From contig CAWANG010000037.1 in the NCBI GenBank assembly GCA_963783175.1, positions 62,001 through 126,000 of the forward strand: DNA of 64,000 bases, in the 5' to 3' direction. This DNA comes from Roseiarcus sp963783175. GTDB lineage: Bacteria; Pseudomonadota; Alphaproteobacteria; Rhizobiales; Beijerinckiaceae. Of the stretch, positions 33,126 through 44,101 are shown one piece after another. Positions within the stretch are counted from its first letter, which is position 1. The number at the start of each line of letters is the position of its first letter. The position numbers were made by a program, and so were the translations under genes. The notes beneath the pieces were generated by a model. That model was not told the DNA's origin and searched no databases. It was given only the letters and a program-made list of their open reading frames with translations.

Positions 33126-34373
33126 TCACCCCAGCAGGACGTCGGCAAGCTTGCGCCTCGGGCTCGGCGGCGCTGCGTGCGACGAATAGCCGGCGCGAAA
33201 CGAGAACGTCGCCTGCCAGTCGTCCCCGGTGAGACTCGCGATTCGCTTCGCCCATTGATCGCCCTGCCCGGCCTGGCGCTCTCGGTCGATCATCTCGATC
33301 GGCTGGTTGAGCGGCTGCATGGCGAGCCCGCGTGCGGTCGCGCTCAGGTGGAGTCGCTGCCAAACCCGCCCGGCGGCGATCGCCGCCTTGCGATCGTAAC
33401 GGTCGCGGACCGCAATCAGCCCGGTAACCGGCGCGGAGGCGAGCTGGACGTCGCGTGTCTGCCGGAGCCACGCCGCGTGGCTGGTCTCCGGCGACACCGG
33501 AAAGAGCCGCGCAAACGTCAGGGTAAAGAAGGACAGGCCCGCGGCGTCGAGCGTCGGGCCGTCACGATGGGCTTCGATCTCGGCGCGAGATGAGCGAAAC
33601 CAGCGGTCGCTATCGGCGATCATAGTCTTGTCGGCGATGATGTTCTCGGTCGCCTCGATCACCGCAGCATCGAAGGCGCGCCGATCCTCGCCCGCGCCGA
33701 ACAGGATGAGGCGCGCCCCGGCCTCAGCGGCGGTCTGACGGGCGACCTCGAGCCAGTCCGCAGGGAGCGCCGCGCCTGGGTCGTAGGCGTAACGGTTGGT
33801 GTGCCGGAGCGCAATTGCACGGTAGAGATAGTCGGGCGGGGCCGGAGCGCGTCGCGTCAGCCTTATCGAAGCCGCGACGACCGGACCGCGCCGCGCGGCA
33901 AGGTCGGCGAGCGAACCCTCGACCGGCACGACCTCGGCGTTGTAGCCGTTTGGCCCCGAGGCAATGGCCATGTTCTCGATCGCGCAGCCAAGACCAAGAT
34001 GCATCTCACGCACGTAAGCGTCCATCGTGCCGAGATTGCGCCCGAGATCGGCGAGGACGTCGATCGTGTTGTCGCGGACGCGAAACAACCACGGTTGCGT
34101 GTCGTGCGGATTGGCGGCCAGAACCCCGGCGGCAACGAGAGCAAGCGGAGTGGCGCGGATGCCCGGATCGTCCCATAGGCGCCAGGGCGCGTAGGCGTCG
34201 CCTTCGGGTAGAACCCCGCCTTCGGCGTCCGCCGGGCTGAGACTGAGGCCCGCCAGCGCGAGGGGCAGGCCTCCGCCGAGCGCGAGCGCCTGGCGGCGGC
34301 TCCGGGAGCGGACGAGTTGAGCGCTCGCATCGCGCTCGACGATTGGCCCCCTCAAGTCAGCCGCCCCGCTCAA
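33126..34373 (-). CDS. Acg-family FMN-binding nitroreductase-like protein, Tat-exported
   Basis: A 415-residue protein. A twin-arginine signal (RSRSRRQALALGGGLPLALA) is at residues 22-50. The mature part has the split nitroreductase layout of the Acg family: LAAGVLAANPHDTQPWLFRV, YLYRAIALRHTNRYAYDPGA, and AGRVWQRLHLSATARGLAMQ with PLNQPIEM at the C-terminus. Mycobacterial Acg binds FMN but lacks reductase activity, so a flavin-sequestering role is possible. The gene stands alone between the acyltransferase pair and exoR. An export signal is notable for a flavoprotein. Confidence 0.8.
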   Translation of the reverse strand: MSGAADLRGPIVERDASAQLVRSRSRRQALALGGGLPLALAGLSLSPADAEGGVLPEGDAYAPWRLWDDPGIRATPLALVAAGVLAANPHDTQPWLFRVRDNTIDVLADLGRNLGTMDAYVREMHLGLGCAIENMAIASGPNGYNAEVVPVEGSLADLAARRGPVVAASIRLTRRAPAPPDYLYRAIALRHTNRYAYDPGAALPADWLEVARQTAAEAGARLILFGAGEDRRAFDAAVIEATENIIADKTMIADSDRWFRSSRAEIEAHRDGPTLDAAGLSFFTLTFARLFPVSPETSHAAWLRQTRDVQLASAPVTGLIAVRDRYDRKAAIAAGRVWQRLHLSATARGLAMQPLNQPIEMIDRERQAGQGDQWAKRIASLTGDDWQATFSFRAGYSSHAAPPSPRRKLADVLLG

Positions 34374-34445
34374 GACGTCTGTTCTCGCCGTTCCAGACGC
34401 CCGCTTGACTTGCGCGGTTCAGCCTTGTCTCGCAGAGCCGCTTGT

Positions 34446-35390
34446 TCACTGGGCCGGCGGAGCAGGCCAGTTCAACGGCAGGATCAGCGGCCTTAGAAAG
34501 TTCTTGATGAAGTTTCTACTCGGAGGCGAAGGCGGCGTTCCCTTGGCGCGCGTATCGTGCATGGCCGCGGCCGCTTGCCGATCGTCGTCGCTCGCCAGCT
34601 CGTAATCGCGTTGATAGAGGTCGCGTATCCACGCCTCCTTGGGATCCGGCGCCGCGTCCTTGGCGAATTCAAGCCACATCAGCCCACGCGCCCGCTGATG
34701 CTGCACGCCTTCGCCGGTGAACAGCATATGGCCAAGCAGGGCCTCCGACGGCCCATGGCCCTTTTCAGCCGCTACATTCAGCCAGTGAATAGCGGCGACG
34801 CTGTCCTTGGCGACCCCTCCGGCGCCGACCCTATACATGTGGGCCAGATTGTACTGCGCATTCGGGTCACCGAAGATCGTCGCCGCATATTGGAACAGTT
34901 CGTGCGCGCGCCGCGGGTCGGCCCGGACTTCGCTGTTGGGAATGCCATTCAGGCAATAGACGCCGACGGCGACGAAAGCATTGGAGATCGCGCTGAGGTT
35001 GCGCCGGTCGGGCTCGTCCTCATCGTAGTCTTCGACCATCTGGTTGAAGTAATGGTAGGCCTTCACGTCGTCGCGCGGCACGCCGTCGCCGTCGGCGTAC
35101 ATCTCGCCGAGCTTCCAGCGCGCGATCGCCTGCCCGCCTTCAGCCGCGTAGGTGAGAGCGGGGACGGAGTCCACAGCGTCTCCGGCCTTCAAATCATCGA
35201 CGCCGACGCGCAAGGCCTGCTTCGGGTCGGTGAAGTTCCCTGGGATCTTCTCCGGCGCGTTCGACGTCGAGCCATCGAAGCCGAAAGCGGGCGCGAGCCC
35301 AAGCGTTAGAGTTCCGATGACCGCGAATGCAAGGCGGCGGCGCAATGGCGCCTTATCGAACCGACCTTCCGCACACGCGAATACGCTCAT
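34446..35390 (-). CDS. exoR: ExoR-like periplasmic regulator with SEL1 repeats
   Basis: A 314-residue protein from ATG 35390 (MSVFACAEGRFDK). A signal peptide (RLAFAVIGTLTLGLAPAFGF) is followed by ExoR-type sequence: NFTDPKQALRVGVDDLKAGD, VPALTYAAEGGQAIARWKLG, EMYADGDGVPRDDVKAYHYF, NGIPNSEVRADPRRAHELFQ, and SEL1-like repeats NAQYNLAHMYRVGAGG and ALLGHMLFTGEGVQ. In Sinorhizobium ExoR binds ExoS in the periplasm, holds ExoS-ChvI off, and represses exopolysaccharide. No exoS/chvI is near. The match to ExoR is strong, but the symbol assumes the same role. Confidence 0.85.
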   Translation of the reverse strand: MSVFACAEGRFDKAPLRRRLAFAVIGTLTLGLAPAFGFDGSTSNAPEKIPGNFTDPKQALRVGVDDLKAGDAVDSVPALTYAAEGGQAIARWKLGEMYADGDGVPRDDVKAYHYFNQMVEDYDEDEPDRRNLSAISNAFVAVGVYCLNGIPNSEVRADPRRAHELFQYAATIFGDPNAQYNLAHMYRVGAGGVAKDSVAAIHWLNVAAEKGHGPSEALLGHMLFTGEGVQHQRARGLMWLEFAKDAAPDPKEAWIRDLYQRDYELASDDDRQAAAAMHDTRAKGTPPSPPSRNFIKNFLRPLILPLNWPAPPAQ

Positions 35391-35589
35391 ATCGATCCCG
35401 AGCTGCCATCCGGCCGCGTCGCGGTCCTCTGACGGCGCTCGCGACACTGACGACTTTCGTCATCAATGCATTTGAAATTGCGAGCCGTTTATGGCGCAAT
35501 CGCGGCGCATTCCAGCCGGAATCCCGACTCGCAAGACTTGCGGCCGGGCTGTTGCGCAAAAGCAACATTATGGCGCCTCGGCCATGCCC

Positions 35590-38466
<2,877 letters not shown>

Positions 38467-38627
38467 GGAATTCTGGCCCGCGCGATGTCCTGCCGGAGCG
38501 GCTCTTGAGATCGGATGGCGGCTCTCCGGGCGGCGCGCAGGCGCCGGGCGCCGCAATCGGAGCGCCGCGGCGCTATAAACGCATCGTCGCGGCTCAAGTC
38601 AACGCGCGACGCCCGGCGTAGGATCGC

Positions 38628-39176
38628 CTACTTACGCCCGCGCGCGACGCGCTGGATCTCTGCGCGCACCAATCGCTCGACGATGAGCGGGAGGTTCTCG
38701 TCCAGCCACTGCTTGAGCATCGGACGCAGCATCTCGCGCACCAAGCCGTCAGCGAGCTCGGCGCTGCGCGCCGCGAGATTGGCCGACAATGCGCCGAACG
38801 ACGCCGTCACCGCTTCGTTCGCCTCCGCCGACAGAAGCGGCTCCTCGTCGCGCGGGGCGAGGTCGACCAAGGGTTCGGAATCGGTGGCCTGCGGCCGGCG
38901 CCATACGACGGTCGGGGCATTCGCGTCCGCGCGGTGAGCCGGTTCGGAGCCGACGCGGTGCGGGGCGGGTGCGTCCTTCGAATAGACGATTTGCGGCGCG
39001 AGCCCCGGACCTTGCGGCGCCGGTTTGGGCGCCGCGCTCAGCGGAGGCTCGCGTTCGTCGGCGATGATGTTTCGGATCGAGGCCAGAATCTCTTCCATCG
39101 ACGGCTCGTGGGCGCGCTGCGCGCGGCGGATCGCCTCGAGGTCGCGATCGTCGGAATTCGAATTGATTGCGCTCAT
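38628..39176 (-). CDS. popZ: Polar organizing protein PopZ (DUF2497)
   Basis: A 182-residue DUF2497 protein. The conserved N-terminal helix EPSMEEILASIRNIIADERE and the C-terminal assembly region (ADGLVREMLRPMLKQWLDEN, then PLIVERLVRAEIQRVARGRK) are as in PopZ, with a Pro/acid-rich disordered linker between. PopZ forms a polar matrix that anchors chromosome origins and cell-cycle regulators. The start is uncertain: ATG 39176 (MSAINSN) has the better binding site (GGGCAGGGCGG), and an in-frame ATG at 39194 adds six residues. It lies upstream of valS. Confidence 0.88.
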   Translation of the reverse strand: MSAINSNSDDRDLEAIRRAQRAHEPSMEEILASIRNIIADEREPPLSAAPKPAPQGPGLAPQIVYSKDAPAPHRVGSEPAHRADANAPTVVWRRPQATDSEPLVDLAPRDEEPLLSAEANEAVTASFGALSANLAARSAELADGLVREMLRPMLKQWLDENLPLIVERLVRAEIQRVARGRK

Positions 39177-39337
39177 CGGACCGCCCTGCCCCATTCAAAG
39201 GGCCTTGTGCCACGCGCCTTGCACAACTCTGGAATCAAACGGCGCTGGCGCCGATGGCCGAATCGGGCGCGCGATGCGGGGTACGATAATCGCTCCACGC
39301 CTTCGTCGGCAAGCGGCGCGCGCAAGCGGCAAAGACC

Positions 39338-40786
39338 TCACTGTCCACTCGGAGTCGTGAGACCGATCCACTTGTTCTTGACCTGGTCGAAATGGACCCG
39401 GGGGTCATATTCCGCGACCGCAAGTCCAAGGGTCGGGATGTTGAGGCGGCCGACCGCCGACAGGAGCGAATAGGAATTGACGACTTGGTCGTGCTCGGCC
39501 TGGACCAGCGTCGTTCGCGCCTGCAACAGCGCCTGCTGTGCGTTGAGCACGTCCAACGTCGTCCGCTGGCCGACCTTGGCTTCCTCGCGTACGCCGGTCA
39601 GAGCGACTTCGTTGGCGGAGACCGCGGCGCGCGCCGCGCGCACCACACCGATCGAGGCTTGATTGAGGCCCCAGGCGGCGACGACGTTCTGGCGGATCTG
39701 TTCGCGCGCCGAATCCGCTCTCAGCTCCTGTACGCTCAGACTTTCTTTGGATTGCCGGACCGCGGCATATTCCGCGCCGCCCTGGTAGATCGGGATGGTG
39801 ATCTGTCCCATGATTTCGGCTTGGAACGCCTTCATTCCCGGAGTGATGTTCACATCGTAATTATTGGAGACGCTCGCCGTCACGCCGACTTGGGGGTAGA
39901 GCGCTCCCTCGGCGATCTTGATTTGCAGCTGCGCCGCATCGACGCCGTCGAGCAGGGCCGTGATCGCCGGATGCTCGACCTGCGAGATCGTAACCGCCTC
40001 GGGCAAGGTCTTCGGGAGCGGCCTCACAATCGGCTTGACCGGAGCGAGGCTCGTCGGCTGATCGCCGATCACCTGACGGTAGCTCGCGACAGCGGCTTGC
40101 AGCGTCGCTACTGCGCTGAGCGCGGTCGCCTGGGCGCTCGCGAGGCTTGCCTCGGCCTGCGCGACGTCGGTCCGGGTGACTTCGCCGACGGTAAAGCGGT
40201 CCCGGGTCTCCCGCAGCTGCTCCTGCAACACCTGAACATTATTGTTATCGAGATCCAGAATGGCGGTGTCTTCCAACACGTTCATGTAGGCCGTCACGCC
40301 TGAAAGCAGAGTGTTCTGCTCGGTGTTGCGCAACTGTTCGCGCGCCCCCATCACTTGGGTCTCTGCGCCACGGATCCTATTGATCGTCTGATAGCCGTCG
40401 AACACCGTCTGTTGGGCCTGCACTCCATAGGCGCGAGGAAACGCGCCGGTGGAGTAATTGATCGCCGGGGAGCCAGGAATGATTTGGTTTCCGGTGACAT
40501 GGGCCACTGCAGCGTTGCCGAAGACGCTCACTTTCGGCAGATAGCCCGCATTCGCCTCTGGCACGCCTTCGTCGGTCTGGCGGACCGTCGCCCGCTGGGT
40601 GTTGATGTCCGGATTGGTCAGATAGGCCTTGACGAGCGCGCCGCCGATTGTTTCCGCCCGGCCCGCTCCGGCGCCGATCGCGGACAGACCCGCCGTCGCA
40701 AACAGAGCCGCGCGGAACGCGCGCCACGGCCATCCGCGGCGGGATGCGCCGCGCCGCCCATGATATGCGCGTGAGCCCCTAATCAT
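39338..40786 (-). CDS. tolC: TolC-family outer membrane channel
   Basis: A 482-residue outer membrane efflux protein. A signal peptide (ALFATAGLSAIGAGAGRAE) is followed by two OEP repeats with the expected TolC pattern: LVKAYLTNPDINTQRATVRQ, FTVGEVTRTDVAQAEASLAS and EEAKVGQRTTLDVLNAQQAL, and an equatorial region. TolC forms the exit duct for type I secretion and RND pumps. No inner-membrane partner is adjacent, as is common for alphaproteobacterial tolC. It is followed upstream by a 297-bp gap and the PIMT-like gene. Confidence 0.92.
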   Translation of the reverse strand: MIRGSRAYHGRRGASRRGWPWRAFRAALFATAGLSAIGAGAGRAETIGGALVKAYLTNPDINTQRATVRQTDEGVPEANAGYLPKVSVFGNAAVAHVTGNQIIPGSPAINYSTGAFPRAYGVQAQQTVFDGYQTINRIRGAETQVMGAREQLRNTEQNTLLSGVTAYMNVLEDTAILDLDNNNVQVLQEQLRETRDRFTVGEVTRTDVAQAEASLASAQATALSAVATLQAAVASYRQVIGDQPTSLAPVKPIVRPLPKTLPEAVTISQVEHPAITALLDGVDAAQLQIKIAEGALYPQVGVTASVSNNYDVNITPGMKAFQAEIMGQITIPIYQGGAEYAAVRQSKESLSVQELRADSAREQIRQNVVAAWGLNQASIGVVRAARAAVSANEVALTGVREEAKVGQRTTLDVLNAQQALLQARTTLVQAEHDQVVNSYSLLSAVGRLNIPTLGLAVAEYDPRVHFDQVKNKWIGLTTPSGQ

Positions 40787-41083
40787 CGTCGCCTCATGCG
40801 CCCTCGCCGCAACCTAATAAAGGCGGTCGACGCCCTCGCAGTCGCTTAACTCGCATGTCCGACGCGAAAATCAAAGACGCCAACCCGGCCGCCACAAAAG
40901 ATCACAAATCCCTCTCGCCCGCTCGCGGCAAGCGGCGAGGGTGGAAGCATCATAGGCGATAATCCTCACCGCGACACGCGAGCTTGGCTGGACCGGCGCA
41001 TCAGCGCTAATTTTTCCGCCGAGCGTCGCAAACATGAGACACCTCGCACGGGAAGGACCCTCTTCCCGCGCCATGCCCGAGAT
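40787..41083. other. Intergenic region with hairpin near the PIMT end
   Basis: This gap lies between the PIMT-like gene and tolC, both leftward, so it should hold the tolC promoter. A 7-bp inverted repeat CGGGAAG/CTTCCCG (41,049-41,055 and 41,062-41,068) lies just past the PIMT-like stop and could end its transcript, but no T run follows. No gene is seen. Confidence 0.35.
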
Positions 41084-41755
41084 TTAGAAGGCGAAGCTCA
41101 CCCCAGGCTGGAAGCCGTCCAGGAGGTCCGCGCCGGCCTCGAACAGCGCCCTCCGGCCCAGGGCCCCACCGGTTTTCTCGTAGAGAACCGCTTGAAACGG
41201 CTCTCTAGATGCGTCGACGCCGACGAGACGTCCCGGGTCGGCGAGGAGCGCGAGGAGACTGTCCGGCGGGACCGCGAACGCGCCCTCGACGACGATGAGG
41301 TCGAACGGTCCCCGATCGGCCGCCGCCCGGTCGAGCGAACCCTCGACCACGACGATATTCGCCCGGCGCTCGAGCTCGGTCCGCGCCGCCCCCGCCGCGC
41401 CCAAATCCAATTCCAGCACGACGACCTTCGCACCCATGGCGTGCAGAATTGCCGCGCCATAACCAGATCCGCCCCCGACATCGAGGGCGCGATCCCCCGG
41501 AACGACCGTCGCGGCCTGCAGCATTCGCGCCAAGGTCAAGGGCGCGAGGAGCTTGCGTTTCGCGCCGCCGCGCGCGGGCAACTCGCGATCGAGATAGGCG
41601 AGGGACTCGAATTCCGGAGCGACGAAGCGCTGGCGCGGCGTTTCGAGAAACGCCGCCAACAAGGATTTGTCGACAATCCCGCCGGTGCGCAGCTGGCCGT
41701 TGACCATGTGCAGCCGGCGGTCGAGCATTGTTTCGGCGGAAATGTGCGCCCCCAT
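41084..41755 (-). CDS. Protein-L-isoaspartate O-methyltransferase family protein
   Basis: A 223-residue PCMT-family protein. The family start VNGQLRTGGIVDKSLLAAFL and FVAPEFESLAYLD precede a modified SAM-binding motif I, ALDVGGGSGYGAAIL, in place of the usual VLEIGTGSGY. The acidic ribose contact is VVVLELD. True PIMT repairs isoaspartyl residues. Rhizobia carry degenerate members beside tolC, and the divergent motif makes the repair activity uncertain. It lies upstream of tolC on the same strand and next to a tRNA-Cys gene. Confidence 0.75.
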   Translation of the reverse strand: MGAHISAETMLDRRLHMVNGQLRTGGIVDKSLLAAFLETPRQRFVAPEFESLAYLDRELPARGGAKRKLLAPLTLARMLQAATVVPGDRALDVGGGSGYGAAILHAMGAKVVVLELDLGAAGAARTELERRANIVVVEGSLDRAAADRGPFDLIVVEGAFAVPPDSLLALLADPGRLVGVDASREPFQAVLYEKTGGALGRRALFEAGADLLDGFQPGVSFAF

Positions 41756-41805
41756 GGCTCATGCCCGCGATACGGAACGGATCGCCGCCCCAAGTGGAAA
41801 CCGAT

Positions 41806-41879
41806 TGGAGGCCTCGCCCGGAATCGAACCGGGGTGCAAGGATTTGCAGTCCTCTGCGTAGCCACTCCGCCACGAGGCC
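41806..41879 (-). tRNA. tRNA-Cys (GCA)
   Basis: A complete 74-base cloverleaf on the minus strand. The acceptor ggcctcg pairs with cgaggcc, then discriminator T and encoded CCA. The D loop contains gtggc, the anticodon arm reads aggac-tgcaaat-cct-type with anticodon GCA, and the T arm ccggg-ttcgatt-cccgg is perfect. It stands alone between the PIMT-like gene and a DUF2865 gene. Confidence 0.95.
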
Positions 41880-42073
41880 GACGATGAAGCCAAGCAGCAT
41901 CGTGAGGCGCGGCTATAGCAAAAATTTGATGCCGCTCGCAAGGCGCTTCGGTCACTTCGCCGGCTTTGGCTCAGTCCCGCGCCCAGGCGAATGAGTGACG
42001 ACGGGGCGCCGGCGCTTGCCCAGCGCTCGGGCGCTGGCGCTTCCCGCCGTCCCCGCGGTCGCTTCCCTGGCTG

Positions 42074-42979
42074 TCAGAAGTTTGACGGGAGGATCCGTAC
42101 CCGCCGAACGGATCCGTCCGGGATGGTTTCTTCTACCGTCTGCCCCTGCTTCACGCCGTAGCTCGTTATGCGCTGCCCGTCCTCGTCGTGGATGCCTGAA
42201 CCCCCGCGGCTGATAGCCGCGGCCGCGGCGCTGAGCGACACATCAACGCCATTGGCGTCCAAGCCCAGCGACAGCCCGCCCAGAGGCTCCGCGCGGGCTT
42301 GAGCGGGATAGGCGGCGGCCGGAACTGGCCGCGACATCCGCTCGGCGGCCTCGACGGAAATCAGGACGTCGCGCGAATGACGCCCGTATTTCGCTTCGGC
42401 GGCGCCGAGCGTTTCAGCCCAGCTTTGTCCCGACGCGCGGCAGGAGCAGGTCGGATCGTTAGTTTGCTCGAATCTGCCCGCGTTGGGCAAACTCCCGTAA
42501 GGCTCGCCAGCCGAGGACACGGCTTCCTCGACCGTGCCGCCAAACGGAAACGAATAGAGGGCCACGTCCGCGTTTGGGCAGAGCGACCGGCAAACCTGCT
42601 CGAGAGTGTCGGAGCGACTGTCGGCGCCAAAATACGACACGGGAAAGAAAGAGCCGTCGCACTTGCGCACACAGACCGTATAGTCCGCCGTGCGCTGCGG
42701 CGACACGTGGATGGACGTTCTGAGCGTCCATCTTTCCGTGCGCCTCGTCCGCTCAACGAAGGCCGTCTTCGGACGAAGGGTGGGGACAGAGAGCGTGGCG
42801 GGGAGATTCGCGGGCGCGCCGCATCGAGCGCATCCGCCACTCTGCGCCGGCGCCTCATCTCCGGTAAGGGCGAGAAAGACGAAACTCAGCGCCGCGGCCG
42901 CCCAAGACCACGGAGCTCCGGGCGGAGCCGCAAATCCCTGAATGCGGAACGAGCAGGGGCGGCGGCGGACGATAGCCAT
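42074..42979 (-). CDS. DUF2865 exported protein
   Basis: A 301-residue DUF2865 protein. An N-terminal hydrophobic segment (WSWAAAALSFVFLALTGDEA) should be a signal peptide. The family core follows: YTVCVRKCDGSFFPVSYFGA, EQVCRSLCPNADVALYSFPF and NDPTCSCRASGQSWAETLGA, with six conserved cysteines likely to form disulfides. The C-terminus is glycine/alanine-rich. The family is confined largely to Rhizobiales, and its function is unknown. It stands alone. Confidence 0.8.
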   Translation of the reverse strand: MAIVRRRPCSFRIQGFAAPPGAPWSWAAAALSFVFLALTGDEAPAQSGGCARCGAPANLPATLSVPTLRPKTAFVERTRRTERWTLRTSIHVSPQRTADYTVCVRKCDGSFFPVSYFGADSRSDTLEQVCRSLCPNADVALYSFPFGGTVEEAVSSAGEPYGSLPNAGRFEQTNDPTCSCRASGQSWAETLGAAEAKYGRHSRDVLISVEAAERMSRPVPAAAYPAQARAEPLGGLSLGLDANGVDVSLSAAAAAISRGGSGIHDEDGQRITSYGVKQGQTVEETIPDGSVRRVRILPSNF

Positions 42980-43229
42980 ACGAGTTCTCGCGGGGCTTGC
43001 CTCTGTTGACTAGCAGGCGTTCATTTCAAGACGGTGTCGCTCTCTGCCCCGTGCTAACTGTTTCCCAACTTGACCAACTGAAAAACTTGCGGATTTTGAG
43101 ATCGGATCGCTCGCGGAGGCGCCGTGGGTCGGGGAGCGCTAGCAGCGCCGCGCTCGAGCGTTCGGCAAGCTCGCGGACATAGCGTCGATGGTGGATTGAA
43201 TTCCCGGCTGTTTTATGGCCTCGCCGGGC

Positions 43230-43946
43230 TCAGTCTCGCGCCCAAGGCGAATGGCGCAACAGCGGTAAGCCAAGAAAATACGCCGCCGTCGCGATCAGGC
43301 CCCAGCCGACCCAGGCGGGCGGCGCCAAATTCTCGGCGATCGCGACCGCCGCCAGCGCGAACCACGCGACCGTCATGGTGATCGTGGGGCCGCGCAATTT
43401 GACGACCCGCAGCGGATGCACGAATACGATCGGCGTGAACATGAGCGCGGCCGCGCCGAGCAGAATGATAGCGCTAACAACCCACGGCGGCCGCAGAACG
43501 AACAGATAGAGGACGATAATGTTCCAGGTCGCCGGAAAGCCGCGGAACCAGAGGTCGTCGGTCTTCATTCTCGTGTCGGCGAAATAAAGCGCCGAGGCGA
43601 TGGTGACGATGAGCCCGATCCAGAACGAGGCCGCGGTTGGCATCAGGTCTGAGCGCCAGAGCGCGACTACCGGCACCAGCACATAGGTGAGGAAATCGAT
43701 CACCAGGTCCAGAACCACCCCGTCGATCGCCGCTGCGGTCACGTCCACCCGCGCGGCCCGGGCGAGCGTGCCGTCGATGCCGTCAATGAAGAAGGCAAGG
43801 CCAAGCCAGGCGAAGCAGATGGCGAAATTGCGCTCGACCGCCGCGTAAAGCGCAAGCACTGCCACTGCCCCGCCCGAGGCGGTGAAGAGATGGACGGAGA
43901 ACCCCGCCGCACTGGCGACGCCAACGGGCCGCTTTTCGATCGACAT
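43230..43946 (-). CDS. pcs: Phosphatidylcholine synthase (Pcs)
   Basis: A 238-residue integral membrane CDP-alcohol phosphatidyltransferase that condenses CDP-diacylglycerol with choline. The signature is FFIDGIDGTLARAARVDV with the following DGVVLDLVIDFLTYVLVPV carrying the other metal-binding aspartates. About eight membrane helices are visible, and the length is typical of bacterial Pcs (about 240). ATG 43946 (MSIEKRPVGV) is chosen; upstream in-frame sequence is Arg/Pro-rich and unlike protein. Choline-dependent phosphatidylcholine synthesis is characteristic of rhizobia and relatives. The gene diverges from the monooxygenase to its right. Confidence 0.88.
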   Translation of the reverse strand: MSIEKRPVGVASAAGFSVHLFTASGGAVAVLALYAAVERNFAICFAWLGLAFFIDGIDGTLARAARVDVTAAAIDGVVLDLVIDFLTYVLVPVVALWRSDLMPTAASFWIGLIVTIASALYFADTRMKTDDLWFRGFPATWNIIVLYLFVLRPPWVVSAIILLGAAALMFTPIVFVHPLRVVKLRGPTITMTVAWFALAAVAIAENLAPPAWVGWGLIATAAYFLGLPLLRHSPWARD

Positions 43947-44101
43947 GCCCTGCCCTATCCGCCTCGCCCCGAACGAATGCGCGGCGCCGCCGGCGTCGGC
44001 TTGACCTTGCAGCTTCCGCCTTATCAAAGTTGCGCCGCGCCGTCTCCCCGACCGTGAGCGCGATGGCGGGGGCTTCCGAGGCGCCACGGGGGAGATCGAC
44101 G

